The translations under genes and the position numbers were made by a program. A stretch of 64,000 nt of DNA from an uncultured Kineothrix sp. (GTDB lineage: Bacteria; Bacillota; Clostridia; Lachnospirales; Lachnospiraceae): positions 1-64,000 of the forward strand of contig CAJUSR010000012.1 in NCBI GenBank assembly GCA_910588855.1, written 5' to 3'. Below the pieces are notes generated by a model, which saw nothing but the letters and a program-made list of their open reading frames with translations, was not told where the DNA came from and did not search any database. Below, one piece after another: positions 10,701 through 19,900 of this stretch (its first letter is position 1; every line of letters begins with the position of its first letter).

Positions 10701-13700
10701 AAAACCTTGAAATCACCACAAGGGCTTTCCTTGATGGAAAGGAACCGTCAGAGATACGCCTTCTGTTCGATGAAAAGGATAAGATGGTAAATACGCCGCA
10801 GTATATGGGGAAGACTTTTATCGACCTGTTCCGGGAAGCTGTGTCAAAATATCCGGACAATACTGCCGTAAAAGATGAGAACGGTACAATAACATATGCA
10901 GAGCTTGATGCAGTGTCGGAGTATATAGCTTATAAACTGAAGAATAATGGTTTTGGGCGGGAAAATGTTGCCGGAATTTTATGCGGCAGGACAAGGGAAT
11001 TTGTGGAGGCGTTTGTAGGAATCATGAAAGCGGGAGGCGCATATGTTCCCCTTGATCCGGAATATCCGCAGGAGAGAATTGAATATATGCTTTCTGACAG
11101 TGGCAGTGAAAATTTTCTTCTTATGAGGAAATATCGATCACTGACAGAGGGGTATGACAAAAATGTAATTTACCTTGACGAGATAGAAAAAGACGGACTT
11201 GGCTTTACAGGAAAGACGGATCTGACGCCGCCGCTTCCGGAGAATCTGGCATATATGATCTACACCTCCGGCTCGACAGGAAAACCAAAGGGCGTTATGC
11301 TGGAGCACCGCAACCTTATGACATTAATTGAGCATACAGTCACCTTTCATAAGACGGTTCCGGAGGATATGTATGGCGAATTTTCTTCTTTCTGCTTTGA
11401 CGCTTCGGTACATGACCTGTTTATGCCTTTGACGGTGGGAGCCTCCCTTTATATTTTCCCGGAAAGTGTCAGGAAGGATGCTGTCGCTGTCTGCCGTACC
11501 TTTGAAAACGAACCGATTACAGTAGCGACCATGCCGACCCAGATGGGTGAGCTTGTGGCGGAAACTCTGACAGGGGATTGCGCTTTAAGGATTCTCACCC
11601 TGGGAGGCGAAAAGTTTAAGCGCTATTATGATAGGAAGTACATGATGGTAAATGGCTATGGGCCTACGGAAAATACCGTTTCGTCCACAGAGTTTGTGGT
11701 TGACAAGGAATATAAAACGATTCCCATTGGCAAATCACAGCTCAATGTAAGGAGTTACATCGTAGATGAGAACTTAAAGCGTGTACCTGTGGGAGCGCCA
11801 GGGGAGCTTTGCGTGGCAGGGCGGCAGGTGGCAAGAGGATACCATAATCTGCCGGAAAAAACGGCCTCCGTATTTGTGCCAAATCCTTTTGCCACATGCA
11901 AGGATGAGGAAAGGCTGTATCATACAGGCGATATGGTACGTCTGAAAGGTGACGGAAATATTGAATATATCGGGCGGATTGACTCACAGATTAAGATCAA
12001 TGGATTCCGCGTGGAACTCGGTGAGATTGAGGGGACAGTCCTGAAACGTAACGGCGTTGGTGAGGTGGCGGCAATCCCTGTGGATCAGAGCGGTGTAACA
12101 TATATTGCGGTTTATTATACCGGAACAGAGTACAAAGAGGAGGATTGGAAAGCATTTTTAAGTCCAATGCTTCCGGAATACATGATGCCTGCATTCTATA
12201 CACACCTGGACAAAATGCCTGTTACGCCTGGCGGAAAGATTGATAAGCGTGCTTTGCCGGAGCCTGCCATTATGGAAGAGCGCACCGATTATGCCGCACC
12301 TGCGACGGGAGCGCAGATAAAACTGTGTAAGCTGTTTGAAAAAGCATTAGGGCGGGAAAAGGTAGGAATCGATGATGATTTCTTTGCAATTGGCGGTACC
12401 TCCCTTGCTGCTTCCAAGGTTGCAGTAATGTGCCTGAATGAGAAGATTCCTCTGGTATATGCAGATATATTCAAATATCCTACGGTGCGCGCGCTTGCTA
12501 GGGCAGTATATGGAGATGAGGTGCAGAAGGATGATACAGATGAATTTGCAAATTATTCCTACAATGCGATTGATACGCTGATTGCTGCAAATAACAGGCA
12601 AAACGCTGACCGGGTGGAGAAAAAGGAGTTAGGTGATATCCTGATCACAGGTGCAACAGGTTTCCTGGGGATTCACGTGTTAAAAGAATTTCTTGACAAT
12701 TACGATGGCAAGGCATATTGTATGGTGCGCAAAGGCAGATATGAGTCAAGTGACCGGCGTCTGATGAATATGCTGATGTATTATTTTGATTTGACATATA
12801 CCGAACTGTTTGGTGACAGGATCATCTGCATTGACAGTGACATAACGGACAAGAAAGTGGTAGACAGCTTAAAAGACGTACCTTTTACCACATTGATTAA
12901 CTGTGCTGCCTGCGTCAAACATTTTGCAGCGGGTGAGATGTTAGAAAAAATCAATGTAACAGGTGTCAAATATCTGATAGATCTCTGCGCATCAGCAAAT
13001 AGAAGGCTTGTACAGATTTCAACCATATCAGTAGGCGGTGAGGGTATGGATGGCAGGCCGCCGATGCATCAAAAACTTGCTGAAAATGATCTGTATTTTG
13101 GGCAGAGAATTGCCAATGAGTATATACGCACGAAGTTCCTTGCAGAACGTGCCGTGCTGGAAGCGGCCGCAGAAGGTCTTGATGCGAAAGTGATTCGTGT
13201 CGGTAATCTTATGAGCCGCCACAGAGATGGGGAGTTCCAGATTAACTTTATCACGAATGGTTTTCTAAGGAGTTTGCGCGGGTACGCTGCAGTTGGCGCA
13301 TTTCCAATGGATAGCATGAATGAAGGCGCTGAATTTTCACCAATTGATGAAACAGCGGCAGCATTGCTCTGTCTTGCGGGAACAGACAGCAGGTTTACGG
13401 TATTCCATGCCTGCAACAACCACAGGATTTTTATGAGTGATGTGATATATGTAATGCGTGAGAGGGGCTTTGGCATTAAAATCATGCCTGGAGATCAATT
13501 CATTGAGACGGTCAATGCGTATGCGGCAGAACATGAAACAAGTGATGCGGTATCGGGACTTATCGCTTATACTTCCCATGATGAGGAGGAACTCTACACG
13601 ATTGATTATGATAATGCCTTTACAACCGAAGTGCTTTACCGTTTGGGATTCAAATGGAATATAACGGATAACAGATACCTTGCAAAGGCAATCGAAGCAT

Positions 13701-13741
13701 TGGAGGGACTGAACTTTTTTGATAATTTAGATACGCTCTAA
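4760..13741 (+). CDS. Trimodular NRPS with terminal reductase (A-T-C-A-T-C-A-T-R)
   Basis: Intact 2,993-residue nonribosomal peptide synthetase with GTG start 4760 and AGGAGG at 4748-4753. Domains by residue: A1 about 20-505 (YTSGSTGKPKG near 165), T1 near Ser 547, C1 about 595-1010 (HHIMADG near 718), A2 about 1030-1500, T2 near 1548, C2 (HHLIADG near 1722), A3 about 1880-2380, T3 near 2545 (FFAIGGTSL), reductase about 2620-2993 (ITGATGFLG; catalytic YIRTK near 2786). All three A domains keep Asp235 and the terminal Lys, so alpha-amino acids are expected. Hand-aligned specificity codes are DVMTYLGI, DAMFLTVV and DAHTLLGV; I recognise no certain substrate. With no starter C and no thioesterase, the product should be a tripeptide released as an aldehyde or alcohol, possibly cyclised. 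T1 and T2 have the unusual core GLTS; T3 is canonical. No phosphopantetheinyl transferase is in the window. Confidence 0.95.
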   Translation: MKKINDTVYKIDFVSVVSMFEKQVEMHPDKTAVISGSERKTYCELNADANRVADVLIQNGVEAETIVAVLLERGIKVYTATQGILKAGGAFTCISAEYPKERVRYILEDSGAKWIITDEKIKNRFRDLWETLECTPLIIDEILKGKNTQNPSREIHEKDLCYVIYTSGSTGKPKGVMIEQGNLSNFVNANPKNHETLGFTEKSSVVLALATITFDVSIMEEFIPLTNGMTVVIATEEEIHNLDLLADAILQHGVDSITTTPSFLSVMLEIPKMREALKQVRSYDLGAEVFQGGLYDKICAVNPEAYIMNGYGPTETTISCTMKVITSGENITIGIPNANVLVYIIDENNKEVPDGQVGELLICGKGVGRGYRNLPEKTAEAFIEYHGMRGYKSGDLALINSEGEIEFHGRKDNQVKLRGLRIELGEVEEVILSHADVLNAVAVVIDEQLCVYYTATKEIEPQELSDFAAESLAYYMVPDILLQLEEMPLTANHKIDKKSLPKPVLKQGDYEVPKNKMQQKIFDIVASVTNNSNFGINTPFYHAGLTSLGAMKLNVLLADGFGIAIKTSDITQHNTVVLMEEFIRNAEAPDAMEIRCVYPLTGSQKGIFAECAKNPETTIYNIPFLFTLDDSIEEEKLADAVARTIQAHSYMTARFGISEDGEMVQKPFSEDFVPEIIRTTDSEFNKNDLVKPFQLEGGRLFRITIYQTETKKYLFIDFHHIMADGNSYDIFFRDLNRAYMGEELAEEDYTGFDAAVSEEYTVERGGYKKAALYYDNIFQGLEVESLPIFDKKGDTPKKGLAEYKMSVSAEAALQFCERMGITPNTLFTGVFGILMSRWSNAKESLFATIYNGRNDSRLENTICMLVKTLPVYCKFDDKTTIVSYMVSLQEQLMNSMTNDIFPFSDIAAKYGITSDLIFAYQAELTDDYPMGNTVAVGEDLSLDLPKEPLLLQVRLYDGEYYLTAEYRSDLYLEETVQNIMDSYNAAFKSIFGCRNVSDVTILSEQQEKMLDSFNETEVLYDVSKTVVDMFEEAAAKYPGQTAVVYEDVRYTYSEVEKITRNLAGNLIRRGLTAGDVVAVLIPRCEYMAICSMGVARSGCACQPLDHTYPQDRLHFMLEDSGAKLLITTQKMRELVSDYTGQILYLDEIPDLPEYMEKLPSPKPEDLFTLLYTSGSTGVPKGCMIEYGNITAFCTWYHRQYEFDGSARLAGYASYGFDASMMDIFTSLTAGAQLNIIAEEVRLDLFALCDYFEENRITHSFMTTQVGRQFAMEIKSKTLKHLSTGGEKLVPLNPPEGIRFYNVYGPTECTVYTTIFEMDRYYDDIPIGKPLDNLKLYIVDDKGHRLPAGASGELLVSGRQVSRGYLNRPEKTKEVYAKNPYTDQEGYERMYHTGDVVRYLNDGNISFVGRRDAQVKIRGFRIELTEVEEVIRRFPEIKDATVAAFDEEGGGKYIAAYVVSDEQIDTEKLNAFIMETKPPYMVPAVTMQIDRIPLNQNQKVNRRALPKPQKAMEEMIPPKNEMQQSICDCIAEAIGHREFGITTDIQFAGLTSISAIKLNVLLAKKFDVAIKTNDIRENPTVVQLERFLLGAEKSEIHEAREVYPLTNAQAGIFVDCTANMGTTVYNIPYLFRLSPKIDLIRLKEAIEQTVEAHPYLKVQLFMDEDGEIRQRRNDHLEYTTEIIDGMDREKLVRPFPLFQEPLFRFEIHRTHEGSYLFLDVHHLIADGTSLSVILSDIDRAYQGEKLTAETYTAYDAALDNERAIQGEKYKKAEEFYASVLKDCSSDTSLYPDKNGEAPGIGNLRRRSDVISKEAVQAICEKYGITENVFFTGIFGTALARYHFAPKSVFTTIYHGRNDSRLSDTIGMFVKTLPVVCDTTKNTEDYFVTIKNQLMGMMDHDIYPFQEISRNFHIKPDTMFVYQGGNFAFTKICGEDAEEIPLGLNAAKEPISLMMSIENGEYIYELEYRSDLFEKETAEYLIENLEITTRAFLDGKEPSEIRLLFDEKDKMVNTPQYMGKTFIDLFREAVSKYPDNTAVKDENGTITYAELDAVSEYIAYKLKNNGFGRENVAGILCGRTREFVEAFVGIMKAGGAYVPLDPEYPQERIEYMLSDSGSENFLLMRKYRSLTEGYDKNVIYLDEIEKDGLGFTGKTDLTPPLPENLAYMIYTSGSTGKPKGVMLEHRNLMTLIEHTVTFHKTVPEDMYGEFSSFCFDASVHDLFMPLTVGASLYIFPESVRKDAVAVCRTFENEPITVATMPTQMGELVAETLTGDCALRILTLGGEKFKRYYDRKYMMVNGYGPTENTVSSTEFVVDKEYKTIPIGKSQLNVRSYIVDENLKRVPVGAPGELCVAGRQVARGYHNLPEKTASVFVPNPFATCKDEERLYHTGDMVRLKGDGNIEYIGRIDSQIKINGFRVELGEIEGTVLKRNGVGEVAAIPVDQSGVTYIAVYYTGTEYKEEDWKAFLSPMLPEYMMPAFYTHLDKMPVTPGGKIDKRALPEPAIMEERTDYAAPATGAQIKLCKLFEKALGREKVGIDDDFFAIGGTSLAASKVAVMCLNEKIPLVYADIFKYPTVRALARAVYGDEVQKDDTDEFANYSYNAIDTLIAANNRQNADRVEKKELGDILITGATGFLGIHVLKEFLDNYDGKAYCMVRKGRYESSDRRLMNMLMYYFDLTYTELFGDRIICIDSDITDKKVVDSLKDVPFTTLINCAACVKHFAAGEMLEKINVTGVKYLIDLCASANRRLVQISTISVGGEGMDGRPPMHQKLAENDLYFGQRIANEYIRTKFLAERAVLEAAAEGLDAKVIRVGNLMSRHRDGEFQINFITNGFLRSLRGYAAVGAFPMDSMNEGAEFSPIDETAAALLCLAGTDSRFTVFHACNNHRIFMSDVIYVMRERGFGIKIMPGDQFIETVNAYAAEHETSDAVSGLIAYTSHDEEELYTIDYDNAFTTEVLYRLGFKWNITDNRYLAKAIEALEGLNFFDNLDTL

Positions 13742-13784
13742 TACTACGAAAATCTTATGCTAATTTTTTATGGAGGAGACAAAA

Positions 13785-14087
13785 GTGACGATTACAAAAA
13801 CAATGGAAAATAACAAAGCCATTCTCTCGGTCGAGGGATGGCTGGACACAAGTTCAGCACCAGAGCTGGGTCGGGAAATTGAGGCGCTTTCTGATATAGA
13901 GAGCCTGATACTTGATTTTGATAAACTGGAATATATTGCATCGGCGGGGCTTCGTATCGTTGTGTTGGCATATAAGAAACTTAAAAGTATGAATGGAGAG
14001 TTTTCCATAATCCATGTAAGCAGCGAAGTGATGGAGGTATTTAAGCTTACTGGATTTGACCAGAATTTTGATATACAGACAAAATAA
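13785..14087 (+). CDS. STAS-domain anti-sigma factor antagonist
   Basis: About 100 residues, a single STAS domain of the SpoIIAA/RsbV class. The expected phospho-acceptor serine is present in EYIASAGLRIV. Such proteins bind an anti-sigma kinase when dephosphorylated and release the sigma factor. Start GTG 13785 is preferred because GGAGG lies at 13772-13776; an in-frame ATG at 13770 would place that site inside the gene. It follows the NRPS by 43 bases and probably shares its transcript. Likely partners are the MATE-HATPase protein and the RsbW-like kinase at 14528, by context. Confidence 0.85.
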   Translation: MTITKTMENNKAILSVEGWLDTSSAPELGREIEALSDIESLILDFDKLEYIASAGLRIVVLAYKKLKSMNGEFSIIHVSSEVMEVFKLTGFDQNFDIQTK

Positions 14088-14341
14088 TTTCATATCAAAA
14101 CGCAATTTAGTCATAGCACAAAGAAAGCTAAAGCAGTATGGTATCTGTGATATAATGCATAACTTTATAGGGCAAACTATTCCAAGAGGATTGGAAAGCA
14201 AGTTTGTTACACTTATGTTAAATATAGCCATTTATTTTGCATAATATGCATAGCAACGTATATGGTGGAAATTTAAAAATATTTTTAAAACGAAAACATG
14301 AGACAAATGCAGATTTTTTAAAACCGATTGCCATTATCTGA

Positions 14342-14502
14342 CGGAATGCGTATGATTTTGGAAATAATGGCGCACAGATGACGGATACGCTTGAGCAGAT
14401 ACAGACTAGAGATGAACTATGGGAGCTTGCGTAGTCGGTTTTGGCGATGGAAAAAGGCGATGCGCCACGCTTGACGATATCACAATGCTTTCTCTTGAAT
14501 AA
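14342..14502 (+). pseudogene. SpoIIE/RsbU-type PP2C phosphatase remnant (C-terminus)
   Basis: Only the end of a serine phosphatase remains. One frame reads GNNGAQMTDTLEQIQTRDEL and then hits TAG at 14432-14434. The downstream frame (+1) reads LDDITMLSLE before TAA at 14500-14502, the family's characteristic C-terminal DDITML motif. At least one stop and one frameshift are therefore visible in about 50 codons, and the catalytic core upstream is missing. The stretch 14088-14341 has no coherent coding. The gene sat between antagonist and kinase, the usual place for the phosphatase of a partner-switching module. Confidence 0.6.
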
Positions 14503-14527
14503 AAGGCGAGAATGGAGACAAATTGAT

Positions 14528-14935
14528 ATGAAAGAGCTTACGATTGACGCTACAATAGAGAATATTGCTACCGTTACCGCTTTTATAGACGAGCAGCTTG
14601 AGCATCGAGATTGCCCGATGAAAACAAAGAGGCAGGTTCATATAGCGATAGACGAACTATTCGGCAATATCGCATACTATGCCTATCATCCTGAGAAGGG
14701 CATAGTGACCGTTCGTGCTGAAGTTACAGACAATCCCCTTGCGGTGGTGATAACATTTATCGACAATGGCACTCCATATGACCCGCTTGCAAAAGCTGAT
14801 CCCGACATCACACTCTCTGTGGAGGAACGTGATGTCGGTGGGCTGGGCATTTATATGGTGAAAAAGACAATGGATGACATTTCATATGAATACAGGAACG
14901 GACAAAATATTCTCCGGATAAAAAAGAAGTTTTAG
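14528..14935 (+). CDS. RsbW/SpoIIAB-like anti-sigma serine kinase
   Basis: 135-residue GHKL ATPase with N-box AIDELFGNIAYYAY, ATP-binding FIDNGTPYDPL and GGLGIYMVKKTMDDI. These features match anti-sigma factors that phosphorylate STAS antagonists. ATG 14528 follows GGAGA at about 14515. The start begins with MKELTIDATIENIATVTAFI, normal for the family. It appears intact although the neighbouring phosphatase is broken, so in this locus the antagonist would tend to stay phosphorylated unless another phosphatase acts (inference). No sigma factor gene is present in the window. Confidence 0.85.
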   Translation: MKELTIDATIENIATVTAFIDEQLEHRDCPMKTKRQVHIAIDELFGNIAYYAYHPEKGIVTVRAEVTDNPLAVVITFIDNGTPYDPLAKADPDITLSVEERDVGGLGIYMVKKTMDDISYEYRNGQNILRIKKKF

Positions 14936-15046
14936 GAATTATCAGTAAATGGGGTAGTGCAAAATAGTTTGTGTCTTTGGGAAGAAATACCTCTTTTTTG
15001 GTAAGAATCAAGATCTGGCAATTCTTATCAAAAAGGAGGATTTTTT

Positions 15047-15488
15047 ATGCCAGCAACAAAACAGCAGATTCGACAGATCATTGCAGATAACAACTTAGGC
15101 AGCGTAGCTGATGTCTACAGCCTGCTTAGGGAGAGTTTCAAAGATATCCTTCAGGAGTTCATGGAAGCAGGATTGGATGCCTCTCTCGGTTATGAAAAGA
15201 ACCAGAAAGGTATCTCCGGGATAGAGGAAAAAGTGATATCCCTCTATGCAAGAGGCATGAGCACAAGGGACATCCACGACCAGATCCAGGAACTGTACGG
15301 CATGGAGCTGTCAGCGGAAATGGTACGGGCGTATCTTAAACCGTGCGGCATATATCGTGAATGAAACATCTGCTCTCTCAGAGCTGGAAAAGATCAAGGA
15401 AAAATGGGGGAGCGGCTTACCCAGTATCTGTAAAAGGAAAGGCTGGAAACGCCACACTTTTTTTCACGTAGAAACTTGCACAGCGTAA
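15047..15488 (+). mobile_element. Internally deleted IS256-family transposase remnant
   Basis: The first 105 codons (15047-15364) match the start of an IS256/mutator-type transposase (ends of helix-turn-helix: STRDIHDQIQELYGMELSAE). In another frame the sequence continues with NETSALSELEKIKEKWGSGL, which belongs near the C-terminus of such transposases, so most of the catalytic DDE core is missing. A strong AGGAGG precedes ATG 15047. No clear terminal inverted repeats or target duplication could be identified by eye. Immediately after it begins the surviving tail of the Wadjet jetA gene, so insertion and deletion here probably removed the front of that gene. Confidence 0.7.
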
Positions 15489-15492
15489 CCAA

Positions 15493-15765
15493 TATTTGAA
15501 AAAACTGGAGGAAGACAGAAAGCTGGTTATGAAATATATTCAGGACGGTCAACTGGATATCAGCCGGATTGACGACTGCATTTCAGTGGATACAAGGGAG
15601 ACTTTTCTGCGCTGGATCGCACAGGCGAATCTGACGGTTTCCAAAAGTAGACGTACCGAGTATGGACAGGCTTTTCGTTTAATAAAACAGGAAGGGAGCC
15701 ACACTCTGAAATGTGAGGATGGGAAACTGGTGATGCCTAAATATATATTTCAGTTTGAGGATTAG
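15493..15765 (+). pseudogene. jetA: jetA-like gene (TIGR02677/DUF2397), C-terminal fragment
   Basis: About 90 codons encoding the end of a TIGR02677-type protein, the kleisin-like subunit of a Wadjet SMC complex: LKKLEEDRKLVMKYIQDGQ followed by a short domain ending FQFED. The family is normally near 500 residues, so about four fifths is gone. The break coincides with the IS256-type remnant. Identity rests on weak local resemblance and on strong context: jetB-, jetC- and jetD-like genes follow in the expected order, the first five bases later. Confidence 0.6.
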
Positions 15766-15770
15766 GAAAA

Positions 15771-16909
15771 ATGGAAGCGGTAAGGGCATTAATAGAGAAT
15801 TGTTGGATTGACAAAAAGAAAAATAAAGAATTATATGTGAAGGTCCGCAGAGAACTGACGAAATATCAGAAATTTTTCGGGAACAGTTGGGCTGGACGGT
15901 AATCAATAACGAACAGATATTGAAGGTGGAGAAAATACCTGCCCGTGCGGAAGGCTATATGGGCATTACAGATTTTACGGAGAGCAGGGATTACTGTCTT
16001 TTTTGCGCTGTCTTAATATTCCTGGAAGATAAGGAAGAACAGGAGCAATTTTTGTTATCTGAATTGGTAGATATGCTGGAGCTGCAGCTAAAAGATGTGA
16101 TGGATGTAGACTGGACGTCTTTTACACAGAGGAAGTCTCTTGTAAGAGTGCTGCAGTTTTGCGAGAACATGAGGCTGTTAGAAGCATATGAAGGCAGCAG
16201 CGATAATGTGGGCAGCAGCATTGGACAGGAAATCTTATATGAGAACACAGGGCTTTCCAGATATATGGCGGTAAATTTTGCATATAGCATAGCTGGTTTC
16301 CAGTCATGGGAAGACTTTGAAAAGCAGCAGAATCAGGAAGGCGAAGCGGACAGGGGGCACTACAGGATTAATCGTGTATACAGGCAGATCGCTGCGGCCC
16401 CGGCCCTTTACTGGAACCAGTCTGATAACCCGGACAGTATCTATTTAAAAAACCAGAGGCAGTGGATACAGAAAAATTTCAGTGAATATTTGGGAGGACA
16501 GCTTCATATCCACAAAAACGCTGCCTTTCTGGTGATGGATGAAGGGGAATCCTTTGGAGAAATGCATCCAAGAGAGGCTATGCTTCCGGAGCTTGTTTTA
16601 CTTTTGTGCGGACGGATCAGGGAAAAAGCAGACGAGGGTATTTGGAAAGAGCGGTATGACGGGTGCATTGTGGTTTCAACAAAAGAGTTTCAGAAAGAAA
16701 TTTACCATTGCCGCGATAAGTACAGGCTGGCATGGAGCAAGGAATACAGAGAGATGGAAGACGCAAAACTGTTGACAGCGGTTATCTCTTATATGAAATC
16801 ATGGATGATGATTGGCGAGTGTGGCGAAGAACTTGTCATCTATCCGGCGGCAGGAAAAATGATCGGGAGTTATCCGGCGGAGTTTGATGTAAAGGAGAAG
16901 AATGGATGA
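15771..16909 (+). pseudogene. jetB: jetB-like gene (TIGR02678/DUF2398), frameshifted
   Basis: Wadjet KITE-like subunit family. ATG 15771 opens a frame reading MEAVRALIENCWIDKKKNKE, typical of the family start, that stops early. From about 15878 a second frame carries the rest, beginning GWTVINNEQILKVEKIPARA and running to 16909. Restoring one T in the run at 15873-15877 would join them as KYQKFFREQLGWTV, giving about 380 residues, the family's usual size. Its stop overlaps the jetC start (ATGA at 16906-16909). Loss of one base is the simplest explanation; a sequencing error is possible. Confidence 0.75.
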
Positions 16910-19900
16910 GCGAGCGTTGGCATATGAACCGAATAGGATTTGTGAATTTCTGGCTGTACGATGATGAAGTATTTTCTTTTGCAGACGGTAAATTGCTTCT
17001 CCGCGGGCAGAATGGTTCAGGAAAATCAATCACAACACAAAGTTTTATTCCTTTTATACTGGATGGAGACAGGACTCCCAGCCGGCTGGACCCTTTTGGC
17101 TCCAATGACAGGAGAATGGAATACTATTTTTTGAATGACGGGGAGAAGGAGGAAGCCACCGGCTATCTGTACTTGGAGTTTAAGAAGGGGAACCGCTATC
17201 GGACAATTGGAATCGGTCAACAGGCTCAAAAGGGGAAAGCTATGGGCTTCTGGGGGTTTGTGGTATTGGATGGGAGGAGAATCGGAATGATTTTAATCTG
17301 TATCGGGAAGTGGGAAATACAAAGATTGCATATACGAAGCAGGAGATGAAAAAGGTACTGGGAGAAAATAATCTGTTTACGGAAACACAGAAAGATTATA
17401 TGCATTTTGTAAATAAACATATATTCGGGTTCCCGAGGCTGGAACAGTACGAACAGTTTATACGGCTGCTCATAAAGGTCCGGGATCCCAAGCTTTCCAA
17501 GGAATTTACACCGAAAAAAGTATATGAGATACTGAACGATTCTTTGCAGACTCTGTCCGATGAGGATTTGCGCGCTATGGTGGACGCTGCCAGGGGAAAA
17601 CTGGAAGCGGAAATGGAGGAATTAAAGGAAACTAAGGAAAAACTGGAGAAATCTTACAAAAGAGCAGGGGAACTCAAAGCGGAAAAAAGTCTGCTGGAAC
17701 GGGAGAAGGAGGCTGTCGGGACAATAGATTTAGAGGAGGCGGATGAAAAATTAAGACAATGCCGAAACCGACAGGAAGATGCCAGGAAGGAATTTGCCAT
17801 GTATTGCCAAAGCATTGAGAACCACAGAAATGCAATACGGGAGTATGATGCTGCGGCGCGTGGGATCCAGAAAAATATTGATGCTTATCAGATGGAGATA
17901 GAGCAGCTTGTGCATGAGATGGATGAACTTCAGGAGCTTATCTGCTTTTCCGGGCATGGACAAATTTTAAGCTTGTGGAAGAATTCCGATGGTTATGACG
18001 AATGTAAGAAAATCAGAAGTGAAATTGAAAAACTAAGCAAAAATGTGGAAGCGGCATTGGAGGAACTGAAAAAATTCAAAGAAATACAGATACAATGGGA
18101 CAGGTTGTCAGAAGAGTGCAGCAGCTTGGAGGAAAAGAAAGCGCAGGCATGGCGGCAGGTAAATGATGCGGAGACGATGGAAGAGGCGCTACGGGATGAC
18201 CTGATTGAGGCATACTATGGTCTGGAGCAGCATAACCAGGAATTTTATCTGTCCAAAAAGGAACTGGGACAGATGGCAGTCTATATCCAGAAATACCAGG
18301 GAATGCCGGATTATGGGAGTATACGCAATCTCATCGGAAACATATGGGAGATGAAAAACCAGAAGCTGGGAAGCGGGCTTTCCGCCTTGGAAGTACGGAA
18401 AGAAAAACTGGCGGAGTCTTTGAGAGTCTGCAGGGAAGAATTGAAGGAATTAGAAAAAGTACCGGAGATAACGCCTGTGCGCAGGGAAATCCTGTGCAGG
18501 ACGAGGAAGAAGCTGACAGAGAATCATATTTCCTTTCTGCCTTTTTATGAGGCCGTGGATTTTACAGAGCATGCTTCTGTGCAAGACCGGGATTTGCTGG
18601 AATGCCAGTTGGAGGATGCGGGACTTTTAGATGCCCTGGTGGTGGTGCAGAAGGACTATACGCGGGCAATGAAGGTTTTAGGAGAATGGTCAGATAAGAT
18701 TCTCTGCTTAGAAGATTCCGGGAAAATGAGATACTGTAAACTGACAGCGGCTGCCGGAGACATGGAGCTGCGGAAGATGACCGGGCAGATCTTGTCCAAT
18801 ATCGGGGAGGAAGACGATTGCCGGATTGTGTTAAGGTCCGACGGTTATTTCAGGCATGGCGCCTTGGAAGGGTACAGCAGGCCTGAAACGGAAGCTTGTT
18901 ATATTGGGGAATCCATACGAAGGGAGAAGAAGAAGGAACAAATTAGAAAAAAAACGGAAGAATTGCAGCTTTTGCAGCAGGAATTGGAAACATCGGAGCA
19001 GGAAATCAGCGGAGTGAAGAAAAGAATTGGGATCTTGCAGGAAGAATTTCACGGATTGCCCGTATTTGACGAGCTGGACGAGGCAATCGCGATGAAGAAA
19101 GACCTAAACTGGACATTTGAAAAGTGCAGTGAGGAATGCAGGAAGAAACAGAAAGAAAAAGAAAGCTGTGAAATCCTAAAAAAGCAGTCCGCACAACGAA
19201 TCATAACCAGATGCCGGGAGCTGCCCTATGAAAGAAACATTGAGAGTTATGAGGAGATACTGGGAGCGCTCCATGAGTATGCGTATCAATTAGAATCCTT
19301 TCAGATAGCTGGAATGCGTTTTTTGCCCGAGGAAGCCAGTAAAGATATGCACAAACAGTTGATCGAGAAAGAGGAGAATGCAATTGATATAGAAGATCTC
19401 CATAAAAAAAGGGCAGAGCAGGAAATACAGGCGCAGAAGCTACAGATAGAGAAACTGGAAGAATTCCTGAATGCACCTGAGAATAAAGAGAGGGCGGAGC
19501 GGTTGAAACTGATCCGGGATGAGCTGGATTCAAAGGGTAAGGAAGAAACGGAATTAGGTAAAAAACAGGCAGTATGGGAAGAAGCTGTGAAAAGACTGGA
19601 GCCGGGTATTGGGGCACAGAAAAATAGTATAACGGAAAAAGTGGAGAAGGAAGCCCAACTCAGGAAATATTTTGATGAAGAATTATCCCTGGGGCTTGTA
19701 TTTGCCAGAGAAACCAAAACAATACCGGAAGCAGCGGAACAGGCAAAAACGATAATCAGGGAAACTGACAGAAATAAGTCCGTAACGGAGATTGTGTCGA
19801 ATATGGACAGGATTTTTCATGCCCATATCGGAAATCTGGTAATTTACGGAACATTTATGGAAGATTGTTTCGCAGAAGAGACAACAGATGCGATGGTGTT

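Noticed and set aside
4760..13741. Many minus-strand ORFs of 60-198 codons inside the NRPS gene
   Set aside because: They lack ribosome sites and family resemblance and are mirror frames of a strongly coding plus-strand gene.
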